Both the position numbers and the translations under genes were made by a program. The notes beneath the pieces are model-generated. The model was not told where the DNA came from and did no database searches. It saw only the letters and a program-made list of their open reading frames with translations. Positions 1-5,864 of a stretch of DNA of 7,357 bases are shown here, piece after piece. This DNA comes from Propionibacteriaceae bacterium (GTDB taxonomy: Bacteria; Actinomycetota; Actinomycetes; Propionibacteriales; Propionibacteriaceae), in assembly GCA_021323255.1 (NCBI GenBank), contig JAJTCL010000131.1, forward strand, positions 1 to 7,357. The letters are read 5' to 3'. Each line of letters starts with the position of its first letter. Within the stretch, counting starts at the first letter, position 1.

Positions 1-2
1 TC

Positions 3-98
3 GGTGCAGTCGGCACCGCGGATGATGATCGCCCTCAGGTCTTAGTGGACGGCGCGGTGTGGGAGGCTCCCGCGGGGTTCGACCACTTCAGGTCCTGA
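3..98 (+). CDS. Possible C-terminal tail of an unidentified upstream gene (partial)
   Basis: This frame is open from the window edge to a TGA at 96-98 and would encode 31 residues ending in GAVWEAPAGFDHFRS. Most of its codons end in G or C, as in the genes downstream. I do not recognise the peptide, and it is too short to assign a family. A second plus-strand frame is also open from position 1 to a TAG at 43-45, so the choice between them is not secure. RNase J, a common upstream neighbour of ftsK in actinobacteria, usually ends differently, so I do not propose it. Confidence 0.25.
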   Translation, partial: GAVGTADDDRPQVLVDGAVWEAPAGFDHFRS

Positions 99-189
99 GC
101 TGTGGCGGTCGCGGCAGCGCCTCGCCGATCCCAACTGAGCGCGGCGTGTGACCCGTCCATCCGGCCATTGATCTTGTAGCCTCCCAAGC
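99..189. other. Intergenic region upstream of ftsK
   Basis: These 91 bases lie between the possible upstream stop and the ftsK ATG. I see no convincing terminator, only a 4-bp stem at 61-71 inside the possible tail, and no RNA gene. The 3' end carries a -10-like hexamer listed separately. No purine-rich ribosome binding site precedes the ftsK ATG; the bases just before it are pyrimidine-rich (CCTCCCAAGC). Confidence 0.5.
177..182 (+). promoter_or_regulatory. Candidate -10 element for leaderless ftsK transcription
   Basis: The hexamer TAGCCT fits the actinobacterial TANNNT -10 pattern. Its last T is 8 bases before the A of the ftsK ATG, so the transcript would start at or next to the start codon. 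No Shine-Dalgarno sequence is visible, which agrees with a leaderless mRNA. No clear TTGACA-like -35 box lies 16-19 bases upstream, which is common in these genomes but lowers certainty. Confidence 0.4.
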
Positions 190-2748
190 ATGGCGACCCG
201 CGCGTCTTCCCCACCGCGGCCCCGCAATAGCTCTGGCTCATCCCAGCGTTCAAAACCGCGGTCGAGGGGAAGCAAGAGACCCTCACCAACTGCCAGAGCA
301 TCGGCCACTGCTCCGGCCAAGCGGCCTGGCAGCCGCTCGAGGAGCCGCCGCCGTCGCCGTTCCATTTTCGATCAGGTCTTACTCGGTATTGCGGCAGTCT
401 TGGCCGGAGTCGCGCATGGTCTGGGCAATGTGGTGCGACGAATCGGACCTGGCGTGCAGGATGTCGATCCAGCCCTGCGGCGAGACGGCATCGGACTGTT
501 CTTGCTCGGCAGCGCGATTGTCGTCGGGGCGGCAGTCTGGTGGGGGTTGCCAGGCGATGTGGGGCACGCCATTGTCGTCGGTGTCGCGAGCGTCATCGGC
601 ACTCTCAGCTATGTAGCTCCCATCCTGTTGGCACTCATGGGCTGGCGGACCCTGCGGCATCCAGAGCGGAATGGCCCGATCGGGCGGCAGGTGATCGGCT
701 GGAGCGCGTTCCTGCTCGGCCTATTGGGCTTGATCAACATTGCTCGTGGGCTGCCGCGGACCAACGAGCCGGAACGACTCCGCGATGCGGGCGGCATCAT
801 CGGCTATATCTCTTCCAGTCTGCTTTCCGACCTCCTGACTGCCTATGTCGCGGTGCCGTTGCTGATCTTGCTGCTGCTCTTCGGCGTGATCGTCATCGCC
901 GGCGTTGCCCTGCATCAGATTCCGGAGCGGCTGCGTTCGCTACGCGCCCGGCTGCGACAGAGGCGGGTCGTCATCGAGGGTCAGGTGGTGCCTGAGCTGG
1001 AGTACGTCGGCAATCAGGCCTATGAGACTCCGGTGATCAGCGGGGCGGACGATGGAAGCGACAGCAGCGCAGCGGGATCACACGACCGCGAGGCTGAGAC
1101 AACTTTGGAGTCCCGTCCTACGGTCACGGCCGGATTGCCGCCGGACGTCACGGTGCACGGCACCGACGGCGAGGAGTTGGAGGCTCCGCCGCACACACCG
1201 ATCCCACAACGCGTGGAGCAACTCCAGCTGTCCGGCGATGTGCAGTATCTGCTCCCCGAGCCGGCCACCCTGAAGCACGGCAGCGTGCACAAGGCGCGTA
1301 CCAATGCCTCCGACGCCGTTGTGCATCAGCTCACCGAAGTGCTCCTGCAGTTCGAGATCGATGCTCACGTCACTGGGTACAGTCGCGGTCCAACCGTCAC
1401 TCGATACGAGGTCGAGCTCGGCCCGGCCGTGAAGGTGGAGAAGGTCACCGCGTTGAGCCGCAATATCGCCTACGCGGTGGCAAGCGCCGATGTGCGGATC
1501 CTGTCCCCGATCCCGGGGAAGTCCGCTATCGGCATCGAGATCCCCAACAGTGACAAGGAAGTGGTGTCTCTCGGGGATGTGCTCAGGTCGGCCCGCGCGC
1601 GGAATGATCATCACCCGATGACGGTCGGTCTCGGCAAAGACGTCGAGGGCGGCTTCGTAGTGGCCAACCTGGCCAAGATGCCACATCTGCTGGTCGCCGG
1701 CGCCACGGGATCGGGCAAGTCGAGCTTCGTCAACTCCATCATCACCTCGATCATGATGCGGGCCACACCAGATGAGGTACGGATGCTCCTGGTCGACCCG
1801 AAGCGAGTGGAGCTCACCGCGTACGAAGGCATCCCGCACCTTGTGACGCCGATCATCACCCATCCCAAGAGGGCCGCCGAGGCACTGCAATGGGTGGTCC
1901 GGGAGATGGACATGCGATACGACGATCTCGCTGCCTTCGGGTTCAAGCACGTCGACGACTTCAACAAGGCGCTGCGGACCGGCTCGATCAAACCCTTGCC
2001 GTCCGACGCGGCGAGCACAGCAGACTCGCCCACACCGCTGGACGCAACGCCCAGCCGGGTGCTGACGCCCTATCCCTACCTCGTTGTGATCGTTGATGAG
2101 CTTGCTGACTTGATGATGGTGGCTCCTCGCGACGTCGAGGACTCCATCGTCCGGATCACCCAGCTGGCGCGGGCCGCGGGAATTCATTTGGTGCTAGCGA
2201 CCCAACGGCCAAGCACTGATGTGGTTACCGGGCTGATCAAGGCAAACGTGCCCAGCCGGCTGGCATTCGCAACATCCTCCATGACCGACTCCAGGGTGAT
2301 CTTGGACCAGCCTGGCGCGGAGAAGTTGGTCGGGCAGGGAGATGGGCTGTTCCTTCCGATGGGGTCCAGCAAGCCGATCCGGATCCAGGGCGCCTGGGTC
2401 ACCGAGAACGAAGTCAGAGCCGTGGTCGACCATGTGAGCGGGCAGCTCACGCCCACATACCGCGAGGATGTGACGTTGGCATCGGAGGCTTCGGCACGGG
2501 TGGCTGAGGACATCGGGAACGATCTGGATTTGGTGCTTCAGGCAGTCGAGCTGGTCGTCACGCTGCAGCTCGGCTCAACCTCGATGTTGCAGCGCAAGCT
2601 TCGTGTCGGCTTTGCCAAGGCCGGGCGGCTGATGGACATCCTGGAGACGCGGGGGATCGTGGGGCCATCGGAGGGATCGAAGCCACGCGACGTCCTGGTC
2701 ACGCCCGACGAGCTGGAAGCGGTGCTGGAGAACCTCAGGGTCGGCTAG
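190..2748 (+). CDS. ftsK: FtsK/SpoIIIE-family DNA translocase
   Basis: Membrane-anchored, septum-located ATP-driven DNA pump that clears chromosome termini during division (family knowledge). The 852-residue product is of usual actinobacterial length. Residues 1-58 are a Ser/Pro/Arg-rich basic tail. Four hydrophobic segments follow at about 100-120, 127-151, 168-185 and 216-241, then a variable acidic linker to about 345. The motor domain carries Walker A GATGSGKSS at 504-512 (Lys510) and Walker B IVDELAD with Asp636 and Glu637, followed by the conserved LATQRPS and DQPGAEKL blocks. A gamma winged-helix domain that reads chromosome-orienting sequences occupies about 778-845 (RRL-like QRKLRVGFAKAGRL and GIVGPSEGSKPR). 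About 18 residues (604-621, S/T/P/A/D-rich) between Walker A and B look inserted compared with typical actinobacterial FtsK. The ATG at 190 was chosen because the basic tail is typical and a -10 element fits it; no ribosome binding site is seen. It is separated from rimO by 31 bases. Confidence 0.97.
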   Translation: MATRASSPPRPRNSSGSSQRSKPRSRGSKRPSPTARASATAPAKRPGSRSRSRRRRRSIFDQVLLGIAAVLAGVAHGLGNVVRRIGPGVQDVDPALRRDGIGLFLLGSAIVVGAAVWWGLPGDVGHAIVVGVASVIGTLSYVAPILLALMGWRTLRHPERNGPIGRQVIGWSAFLLGLLGLINIARGLPRTNEPERLRDAGGIIGYISSSLLSDLLTAYVAVPLLILLLLFGVIVIAGVALHQIPERLRSLRARLRQRRVVIEGQVVPELEYVGNQAYETPVISGADDGSDSSAAGSHDREAETTLESRPTVTAGLPPDVTVHGTDGEELEAPPHTPIPQRVEQLQLSGDVQYLLPEPATLKHGSVHKARTNASDAVVHQLTEVLLQFEIDAHVTGYSRGPTVTRYEVELGPAVKVEKVTALSRNIAYAVASADVRILSPIPGKSAIGIEIPNSDKEVVSLGDVLRSARARNDHHPMTVGLGKDVEGGFVVANLAKMPHLLVAGATGSGKSSFVNSIITSIMMRATPDEVRMLLVDPKRVELTAYEGIPHLVTPIITHPKRAAEALQWVVREMDMRYDDLAAFGFKHVDDFNKALRTGSIKPLPSDAASTADSPTPLDATPSRVLTPYPYLVVIVDELADLMMVAPRDVEDSIVRITQLARAAGIHLVLATQRPSTDVVTGLIKANVPSRLAFATSSMTDSRVILDQPGAEKLVGQGDGLFLPMGSSKPIRIQGAWVTENEVRAVVDHVSGQLTPTYREDVTLASEASARVAEDIGNDLDLVLQAVELVVTLQLGSTSMLQRKLRVGFAKAGRLMDILETRGIVGPSEGSKPRDVLVTPDELEAVLENLRVG

Positions 2749-2764
2749 ACATCGGACCATCGGT

Positions 2765-2770
2765 CATACT
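2765..2770 (+). promoter_or_regulatory. Weak -10-like element ahead of rimO
   Basis: CATACT lies 10 bases before the rimO ATG at 2780 and differs from TATACT only in its first base. It sits in the 31-base gap after the ftsK stop and could give rimo-pgsA-pncC its own promoter with a very short leader. There is no clear -35 box. It follows a small 4-bp inverted repeat, GACC-ATC-GGTC, at 2755-2765. Read-through from ftsK is equally possible. Confidence 0.25.
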
Positions 2771-2779
2771 GGGACGGCC

Positions 2780-4303
2780 ATGCATGACTCCGCAGCGTCT
2801 GCCGTTCCGGCTGCTCATCGCGGTGTGACAGTGAGCGCCAAGCCGAAGGTGCACCTCGTCACGCTTGGTTGTGCACGCAATGAGGTGGACTCGGAGGAAC
2901 TCGCGGCGCGCCTGGAGTACGACGGTTTCACGCTCGTGGCCGACCCAGGCAAGGCGGACGCGGTGATGGTCAACACCTGCGGCTTCATCGAGGCGGCCAA
3001 GAAGGACTCGATCGACACGCTGCTCGCCGCCGCTGACCTCAAGAAGGCCGGCCGTGCCCAGGCCGTCGTGGCCGTCGGCTGTATGGCGGAGCGCTATGGC
3101 CACGAGTTGGCTGAGGCAATGCCCGAGGCGGACGGCGTCCTCGGATTCGACGATTACGCCGACGTAGCCGATCGACTGCGGGTGATCTTGGCCGGGCAAA
3201 GGCATCAAGCTCATGTGCCACGTGATCGCCGTTCGCTGCTGCCGATGGCTCCCGCGGCACGGCCAGCTGCTGCCAACGTGGCAACGATCCCCGGGCATGG
3301 CTTGATGGATGTGGGCGCCGTGGGACCGGCAAGTGGGCCGCGGGTTTTCCGTCATCGGCTTGACGGCGGCCCGTCGGCTCCGCTGAAGATCGCCTCCGGC
3401 TGCGACCGGCGTTGTACTTTCTGTGCGATTCCAGCCTTTCGGGGGGCGTACGTCTCGCGGCAGCCCGGCGAGATCGTCGCCGAGGCGACGTGGCTGGTCG
3501 AGGAGGGCGTGCGCGAGGTTTTCCTGGTCAGTGAGAACTCCTCTTCCTACGGCAAGGATCTTGGCGACATCCGCCTGCTGGAGCGTCTGCTGAGCGAACT
3601 GGCCGAGCTTGACGGGCTGTCCTGGATTCGGGTCTCGTATTTGCAGCCGGCCGAGATTCGGCCCAGCCTGATCGAGGTCATGACGAGTACGCCGAAAGTG
3701 GTTCCCTACTTCGATCTTTCCTTCCAGCACGCCTCAGCGAGCGTGCTGCGCCGCATGCGACGCTTCGGGAGCGCTGATTCCTTCCTGGAGTTGATCAGCT
3801 CGATCCGCCGGCTGGCGCCGACGGCAGGAATCCGTAGCAACGTGATCTGCGGTTTTCCGGGTGAGACCGCGGCAGATGTAGATGTGCTGTGCGATTTTCT
3901 CGCCGCGGCAGATCTGGACGCTATCGGTGTCTTCGGCTACTCATCCGAGGAAGGCACCGAGTCGCTCCAGCTCGATGGCCAGCACGCGTCGGAGGAGATC
4001 GATGCACGGCGTGCCCGGGTGGCAGATCTGGCTGACGAACTGGTTAGCCAGCGGGCCGAGGCTCGGATCGGCGAGAGGGTCCAGGTGCTCGTCGAGGAGG
4101 CCGATGGCGAGCTCATCGGTCGCGCCGCTCATCAGGGACCAGAGGTCGACGGTAACGCTCGGTTGATCACTGCTGACCGGCGCATGCGCGGTGACCTGGT
4201 GGACGCCGTCGTCGCCGACACCGATGGTGCTGATCTGGTTGTCACTGCGATTTGTGACCAGCGGGCCTCTTTGATCAGTGCGCAGGAACTCACCTCACCA
4301 TGA
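2780..4303 (+). CDS. rimO: Ribosomal protein S12 (Asp) methylthiotransferase RimO
   Basis: Radical-SAM enzyme that adds a methylthio group to the beta-carbon of a conserved aspartate of ribosomal protein S12, using two [4Fe-4S] clusters and SAM (family knowledge). The N-terminal UPF0004 domain supplies three cluster cysteines: Cys31 (TLGC), Cys67 (NTCGF) and Cys101 (VGCM). The radical-SAM motif CDRRCTFCAIP gives Cys208, Cys212 and Cys215. A TRAM domain at about 430-500 has the GRAAHQGPEVDG segment that marks RimO rather than MiaB. The linker at about 140-200, with PRDRRSLLP and PGHG, is long, as in actinobacterial RimO. The product is 507 residues. The ATG at 2780 has a weak GGGA 6 bases upstream; GTG codons at 2825 and 2831 would remove 15-17 poorly conserved residues and are possible alternatives. 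The stop overlaps the pgsA ATG by four bases (ATGA). Confidence 0.96.
   Translation: MHDSAASAVPAAHRGVTVSAKPKVHLVTLGCARNEVDSEELAARLEYDGFTLVADPGKADAVMVNTCGFIEAAKKDSIDTLLAAADLKKAGRAQAVVAVGCMAERYGHELAEAMPEADGVLGFDDYADVADRLRVILAGQRHQAHVPRDRRSLLPMAPAARPAAANVATIPGHGLMDVGAVGPASGPRVFRHRLDGGPSAPLKIASGCDRRCTFCAIPAFRGAYVSRQPGEIVAEATWLVEEGVREVFLVSENSSSYGKDLGDIRLLERLLSELAELDGLSWIRVSYLQPAEIRPSLIEVMTSTPKVVPYFDLSFQHASASVLRRMRRFGSADSFLELISSIRRLAPTAGIRSNVICGFPGETAADVDVLCDFLAAADLDAIGVFGYSSEEGTESLQLDGQHASEEIDARRARVADLADELVSQRAEARIGERVQVLVEEADGELIGRAAHQGPEVDGNARLITADRRMRGDLVDAVVADTDGADLVVTAICDQRASLISAQELTSP
4284..4287 (+). promoter_or_regulatory. Ribosome binding site for pgsA inside rimO
   Basis: AGGA lies within the last codons of rimO, 12 bases before the pgsA ATG. 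The spacing is slightly long. Together with the ATGA overlap it supports the start at 4300 and coupled translation. Confidence 0.45.
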
Positions 4304-4971
4304 TCGACGATGAGCATCGACCAGATGCGACATCCGACAAGTCCCGGCCCAGGCCGGACCGCGATGCCCTGGCGCCGAGTGAGACCCATCCGGTAGGCCC
4401 GCTGGCCGAACCTGAAACGAGTCCCTGGAATGTGCCGAATGCATTGACCGCGTTTCGCATCGTCCTGGTTCCGGTCTTCGCATGGATGCTCCTGGTCCAT
4501 CCCCAGGAGACAGGGTGGCGGTTCCTCAGTGCGGTGATATTTACCGTGGCGATCTTGACTGACACGCTCGATGGATACCTGGCACGCAAGCACAACATCA
4601 TCACCCGTTTCGGCAAACTGGCCGACCCGATCGCCGACAAGGCGCTGACCGGTATGGCCTTCATCGGCTTGTCGATCATCGACGAACTCCCGTGGTGGGT
4701 CACGGTCACGATCTTGGTCCGCGAGTGGGGGATCACGATCATGCGTTTCGTGGTGCTCCGCTACGGTGTCATGGCGGCCGGTCGGGGTGGCAAGATCAAG
4801 ACCGTGACACAGGCGATTGCAGTGATCATGTATCTGCTGCCGTTGCCGCCTCAGGTTCATGTCCTCGCCGTGGTGGTCATGGCGATCGCCTGGTTGATCA
4901 CCATGGTGACCGGCCTGGACTACGTCCGGGAGGCAATTCGGTTACGACGTCGGGCACACCCGAGGCGATGA
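4300..4971 (+). CDS. pgsA: CDP-diacylglycerol--glycerol-3-phosphate 3-phosphatidyltransferase
   Basis: Integral membrane enzyme making phosphatidylglycerophosphate from CDP-diacylglycerol and glycerol 3-phosphate, the committed step to phosphatidylglycerol and cardiolipin. The 223-residue protein has the full CDP-alcohol phosphotransferase signature, D-x2-DG-x2-AR-x8-G-x3-D-x3-D, at Asp88, Asp91-Gly92, Ala95-Arg96, Gly105, Asp109 and Asp113; these aspartates bind metal and catalyse transfer in the family. Hydrophobic segments lie at about 48-66, 75-90, 115-127, 133-151, 169-181 and 187-204. WNVPNALTAFRIVLVPVF near residue 44 and VREWGIT near 140 are typical of PgsA rather than phosphatidylinositol-type enzymes, although substrate choice among paralogues is inferred. 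The first ~43 residues are hydrophilic and variable. It overlaps both rimO and pncC by ATGA, so it sits mid-operon. Confidence 0.93.
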   Translation: MIDDEHRPDATSDKSRPRPDRDALAPSETHPVGPLAEPETSPWNVPNALTAFRIVLVPVFAWMLLVHPQETGWRFLSAVIFTVAILTDTLDGYLARKHNIITRFGKLADPIADKALTGMAFIGLSIIDELPWWVTVTILVREWGITIMRFVVLRYGVMAAGRGGKIKTVTQAIAVIMYLLPLPPQVHVLAVVVMAIAWLITMVTGLDYVREAIRLRRRAHPRR

Positions 4972-5456
4972 GATCCGAGCTAGCCGCAAGGGTTCTTGCA
5001 GAGCTGGACCGTCGTGGCCAGACTGTGGCCAGTGCAGAGTCACTGACTGGAGGGTTGGTCGGAGAGCTGCTGACTGAGGTATCCGGCGCCTCGACCAGCT
5101 ATCTGGGTGGTGTGATCAGCTACGCCACTCGACTCAAGGAAACGCTGGCAGGCGTGGACTCGGAGACCCTGTCCGAACTGGGCCCGGTCGCGGAACGAAC
5201 CGCTGCCGAGATGGCACAGGGCGTGGCGCAGCGCTGCAACGCTGACTGGGGAATTGCCACCACCGGGGTCGCTGGGCCGGATGCTCAGAACAGCCATCCT
5301 GTCGGCCAGGTTTTCGTGGCGGTCAGCTACTCAGCAGGTGATGTGTTGCGAGTCAAGGAACTGTCCCTGCAGGGGGAGCGTGCTGCGATCCGGCAGCAAG
5401 CCGCCATAGCTGCCCTGGCGTTGCTGGCCGATGCCCTTGGCCTGGACGCGGGATGA
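4968..5456 (+). CDS. pncC: Nicotinamide-nucleotide amidohydrolase, stand-alone CinA C-terminal domain (PncC)
   Basis: Cytosolic enzyme that deamidates NMN to nicotinic acid mononucleotide, returning the NMN released by NAD-dependent DNA ligase to NAD synthesis (family knowledge). The 162-residue product is only the CinA C-terminal domain; the N-terminal COG1058 domain of full CinA is absent, which is normal for the PncC form. Family blocks are ASAESLTGG (21-29, with the candidate nucleophile Ser25 and Thr27), GGVISYATRLKETLAGV (47-63) and ATTGVAGPD (97-105). The frame is open further upstream within pgsA, but the ATG at 4968 overlaps the pgsA stop as ATGA and places the first conserved helix correctly. 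A GAGG at 4962-4965 is too close for a normal ribosome binding site, so translation probably depends on coupling to pgsA. Many genomes label this gene cinA. Confidence 0.93.
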   Translation: MRSELAARVLAELDRRGQTVASAESLTGGLVGELLTEVSGASTSYLGGVISYATRLKETLAGVDSETLSELGPVAERTAAEMAQGVAQRCNADWGIATTGVAGPDAQNSHPVGQVFVAVSYSAGDVLRVKELSLQGERAAIRQQAAIAALALLADALGLDAG

Positions 5457-5503
5457 ACGACGCGATCATCCCTGAGCGTGGATCAGTCTGGTGTTGTCAG
5501 TGA
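5453..5503 (+). CDS. Possible 16-residue micro-ORF overlapping the pncC stop
   Basis: An ATG overlaps the pncC TGA as ATGA and opens a short frame, MNDAIIPERGSVWCCQ, ending at TGA 5501-5503, 19 bases before the preferred clgR ATG. It repeats the stop/start arrangement of the two upstream junctions. There is no good ribosome binding site and no known family. It could be a chance overlap or a short leader peptide. Confidence 0.2.
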   Translation: MNDAIIPERGSVWCCQ

Positions 5504-5510
5504 GGATGGG

Positions 5511-5516
5511 TACAGT
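5511..5516 (+). promoter_or_regulatory. Candidate -10 element for leaderless clgR transcription
   Basis: TACAGT matches TANNNT, and its final T is 7 bases before the A of the ATG at 5523. Transcription would then begin at the start codon. The nearest AG-rich stretch (GAGGA, 5502-5506) is 16 bases from the ATG, too far for a normal ribosome binding site. A TTGTCA at 5494-5499 is too near to serve as the -35 box. Confidence 0.4.
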
Positions 5517-5522
5517 TTCCCT

Positions 5523-5834
5523 ATGCGGTCGGAGGAACTCCCGTTGAAGCCGGTGCTGGTGCGCGAGCTCATCGGTGAGTCGCTCCGCGAGGAGCGCGTC
5601 TCGCAGGGGAAGACGCTTCGCGAAGTGTCCAGGAACGCTCGCGTCAGTCTGGGTTACCTCTCTGAGGTTGAGCGGGGTCAGAAGGAAGCGTCGAGCGAGC
5701 TGCTAGCCGCGATTTGTGCAGCGCTAGACCTGCCGCTCTCGGTGGTCCTCAACGTCGTCAGCGAAAAGATGGCGAGCTACGAACGCGTGACCGCTTTGCC
5801 GAATGTGCGGACGATGGCACAGGCTGCCGCCTAG
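5523..5834 (+). CDS. clgR: ClgR/PopR-type XRE-family transcriptional regulator
   Basis: Small DNA-binding activator of Clp protease genes and, in relatives, repair and stress genes (family knowledge). From the ATG at 5523 it is 103 residues. A Cro/CI-type HTH covers about 14-77: IGESLREERVSQGKTLREVS, then ARVSLGYLSEVERGQKEASSELL, the near-invariant ClgR recognition segment. The C terminus is short and ends MAQAAA. In Streptomyces and Corynebacterium ClgR, terminal alanines help make the protein a substrate of ClpP-containing proteases, so similar feedback turnover is inferred. A GTG at 5478 would add 15 unremarkable residues; I prefer 5523 because a -10 element is 7 bases upstream and the family begins close to this point. 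The regulon cannot be read from this window. It converges with lhr. Confidence 0.88.
   Translation: MRSEELPLKPVLVRELIGESLREERVSQGKTLREVSRNARVSLGYLSEVERGQKEASSELLAAICAALDLPLSVVLNVVSEKMASYERVTALPNVRTMAQAAA
5581..5629. repeat. Two adjacent palindromes inside the clgR coding region
   Basis: The first is CGCTCC-GCGA-GGAGCG (5581-5596), with 6-bp perfect arms. The second is an 18-bp palindrome at 5612-5629, centred on CTTCGCGAAG, with one mismatched pair. Both lie over codons of the HTH. They could be autoregulatory operators or simply arise from codons for conserved residues. Confidence 0.3.
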
Positions 5835-5864
5835 CCCGTCCAATCACTGCAATGCAAGCTGGCA
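5835..5864. other. Convergent intergenic gap between clgR and lhr
   Basis: Thirty bases separate the stop codons of two facing genes. I see no strong GC-rich hairpin followed by T residues in either direction. The only small stem is AGGC-TTG-GCCT at 5869-5879, in the last codons of lhr, and it is too weak to call a terminator. Confidence 0.5.

Noticed and set aside
61..71. Hairpin as a terminator upstream of ftsK
   Set aside because: GGGA-GGC-TCCC has only a 4-bp stem and no following T run.
1078..2187. Long minus-strand open frame opposite ftsK (369 codons)
   Set aside because: It lies wholly under a strongly supported gene, its product has no recognisable domain and a His/Arg/Asp-rich composition typical of antisense frames in GC-rich DNA.
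2332..2339. GGGCAGGG matches the E. coli FtsK-orienting motif GGGNAGGG, inside ftsK itself
   Set aside because: It encodes conserved GQG residues of the motor domain. I found no other convincing copy, and the orienting motif of this lineage is unknown to me, so chance is the simpler reading.
2735..3730. Long minus-strand open frame opposite rimO (331 codons)
   Set aside because: It is the shadow of the rimO reading frame; no family motif, start signal or independent context supports it.
4692..4967. 5' extension of the pncC frame into pgsA
   Set aside because: The extra residues are out-of-frame pgsA sequence, Gly/Asp/His/Arg-rich and unlike the N-terminal domain of CinA; the ATG at 4968 gives the expected length.
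5478..5522. GTG start adding 15 residues to clgR
   Set aside because: The family begins near the ATG at 5523, the extension lacks conserved features, and no ribosome binding site precedes the GTG.
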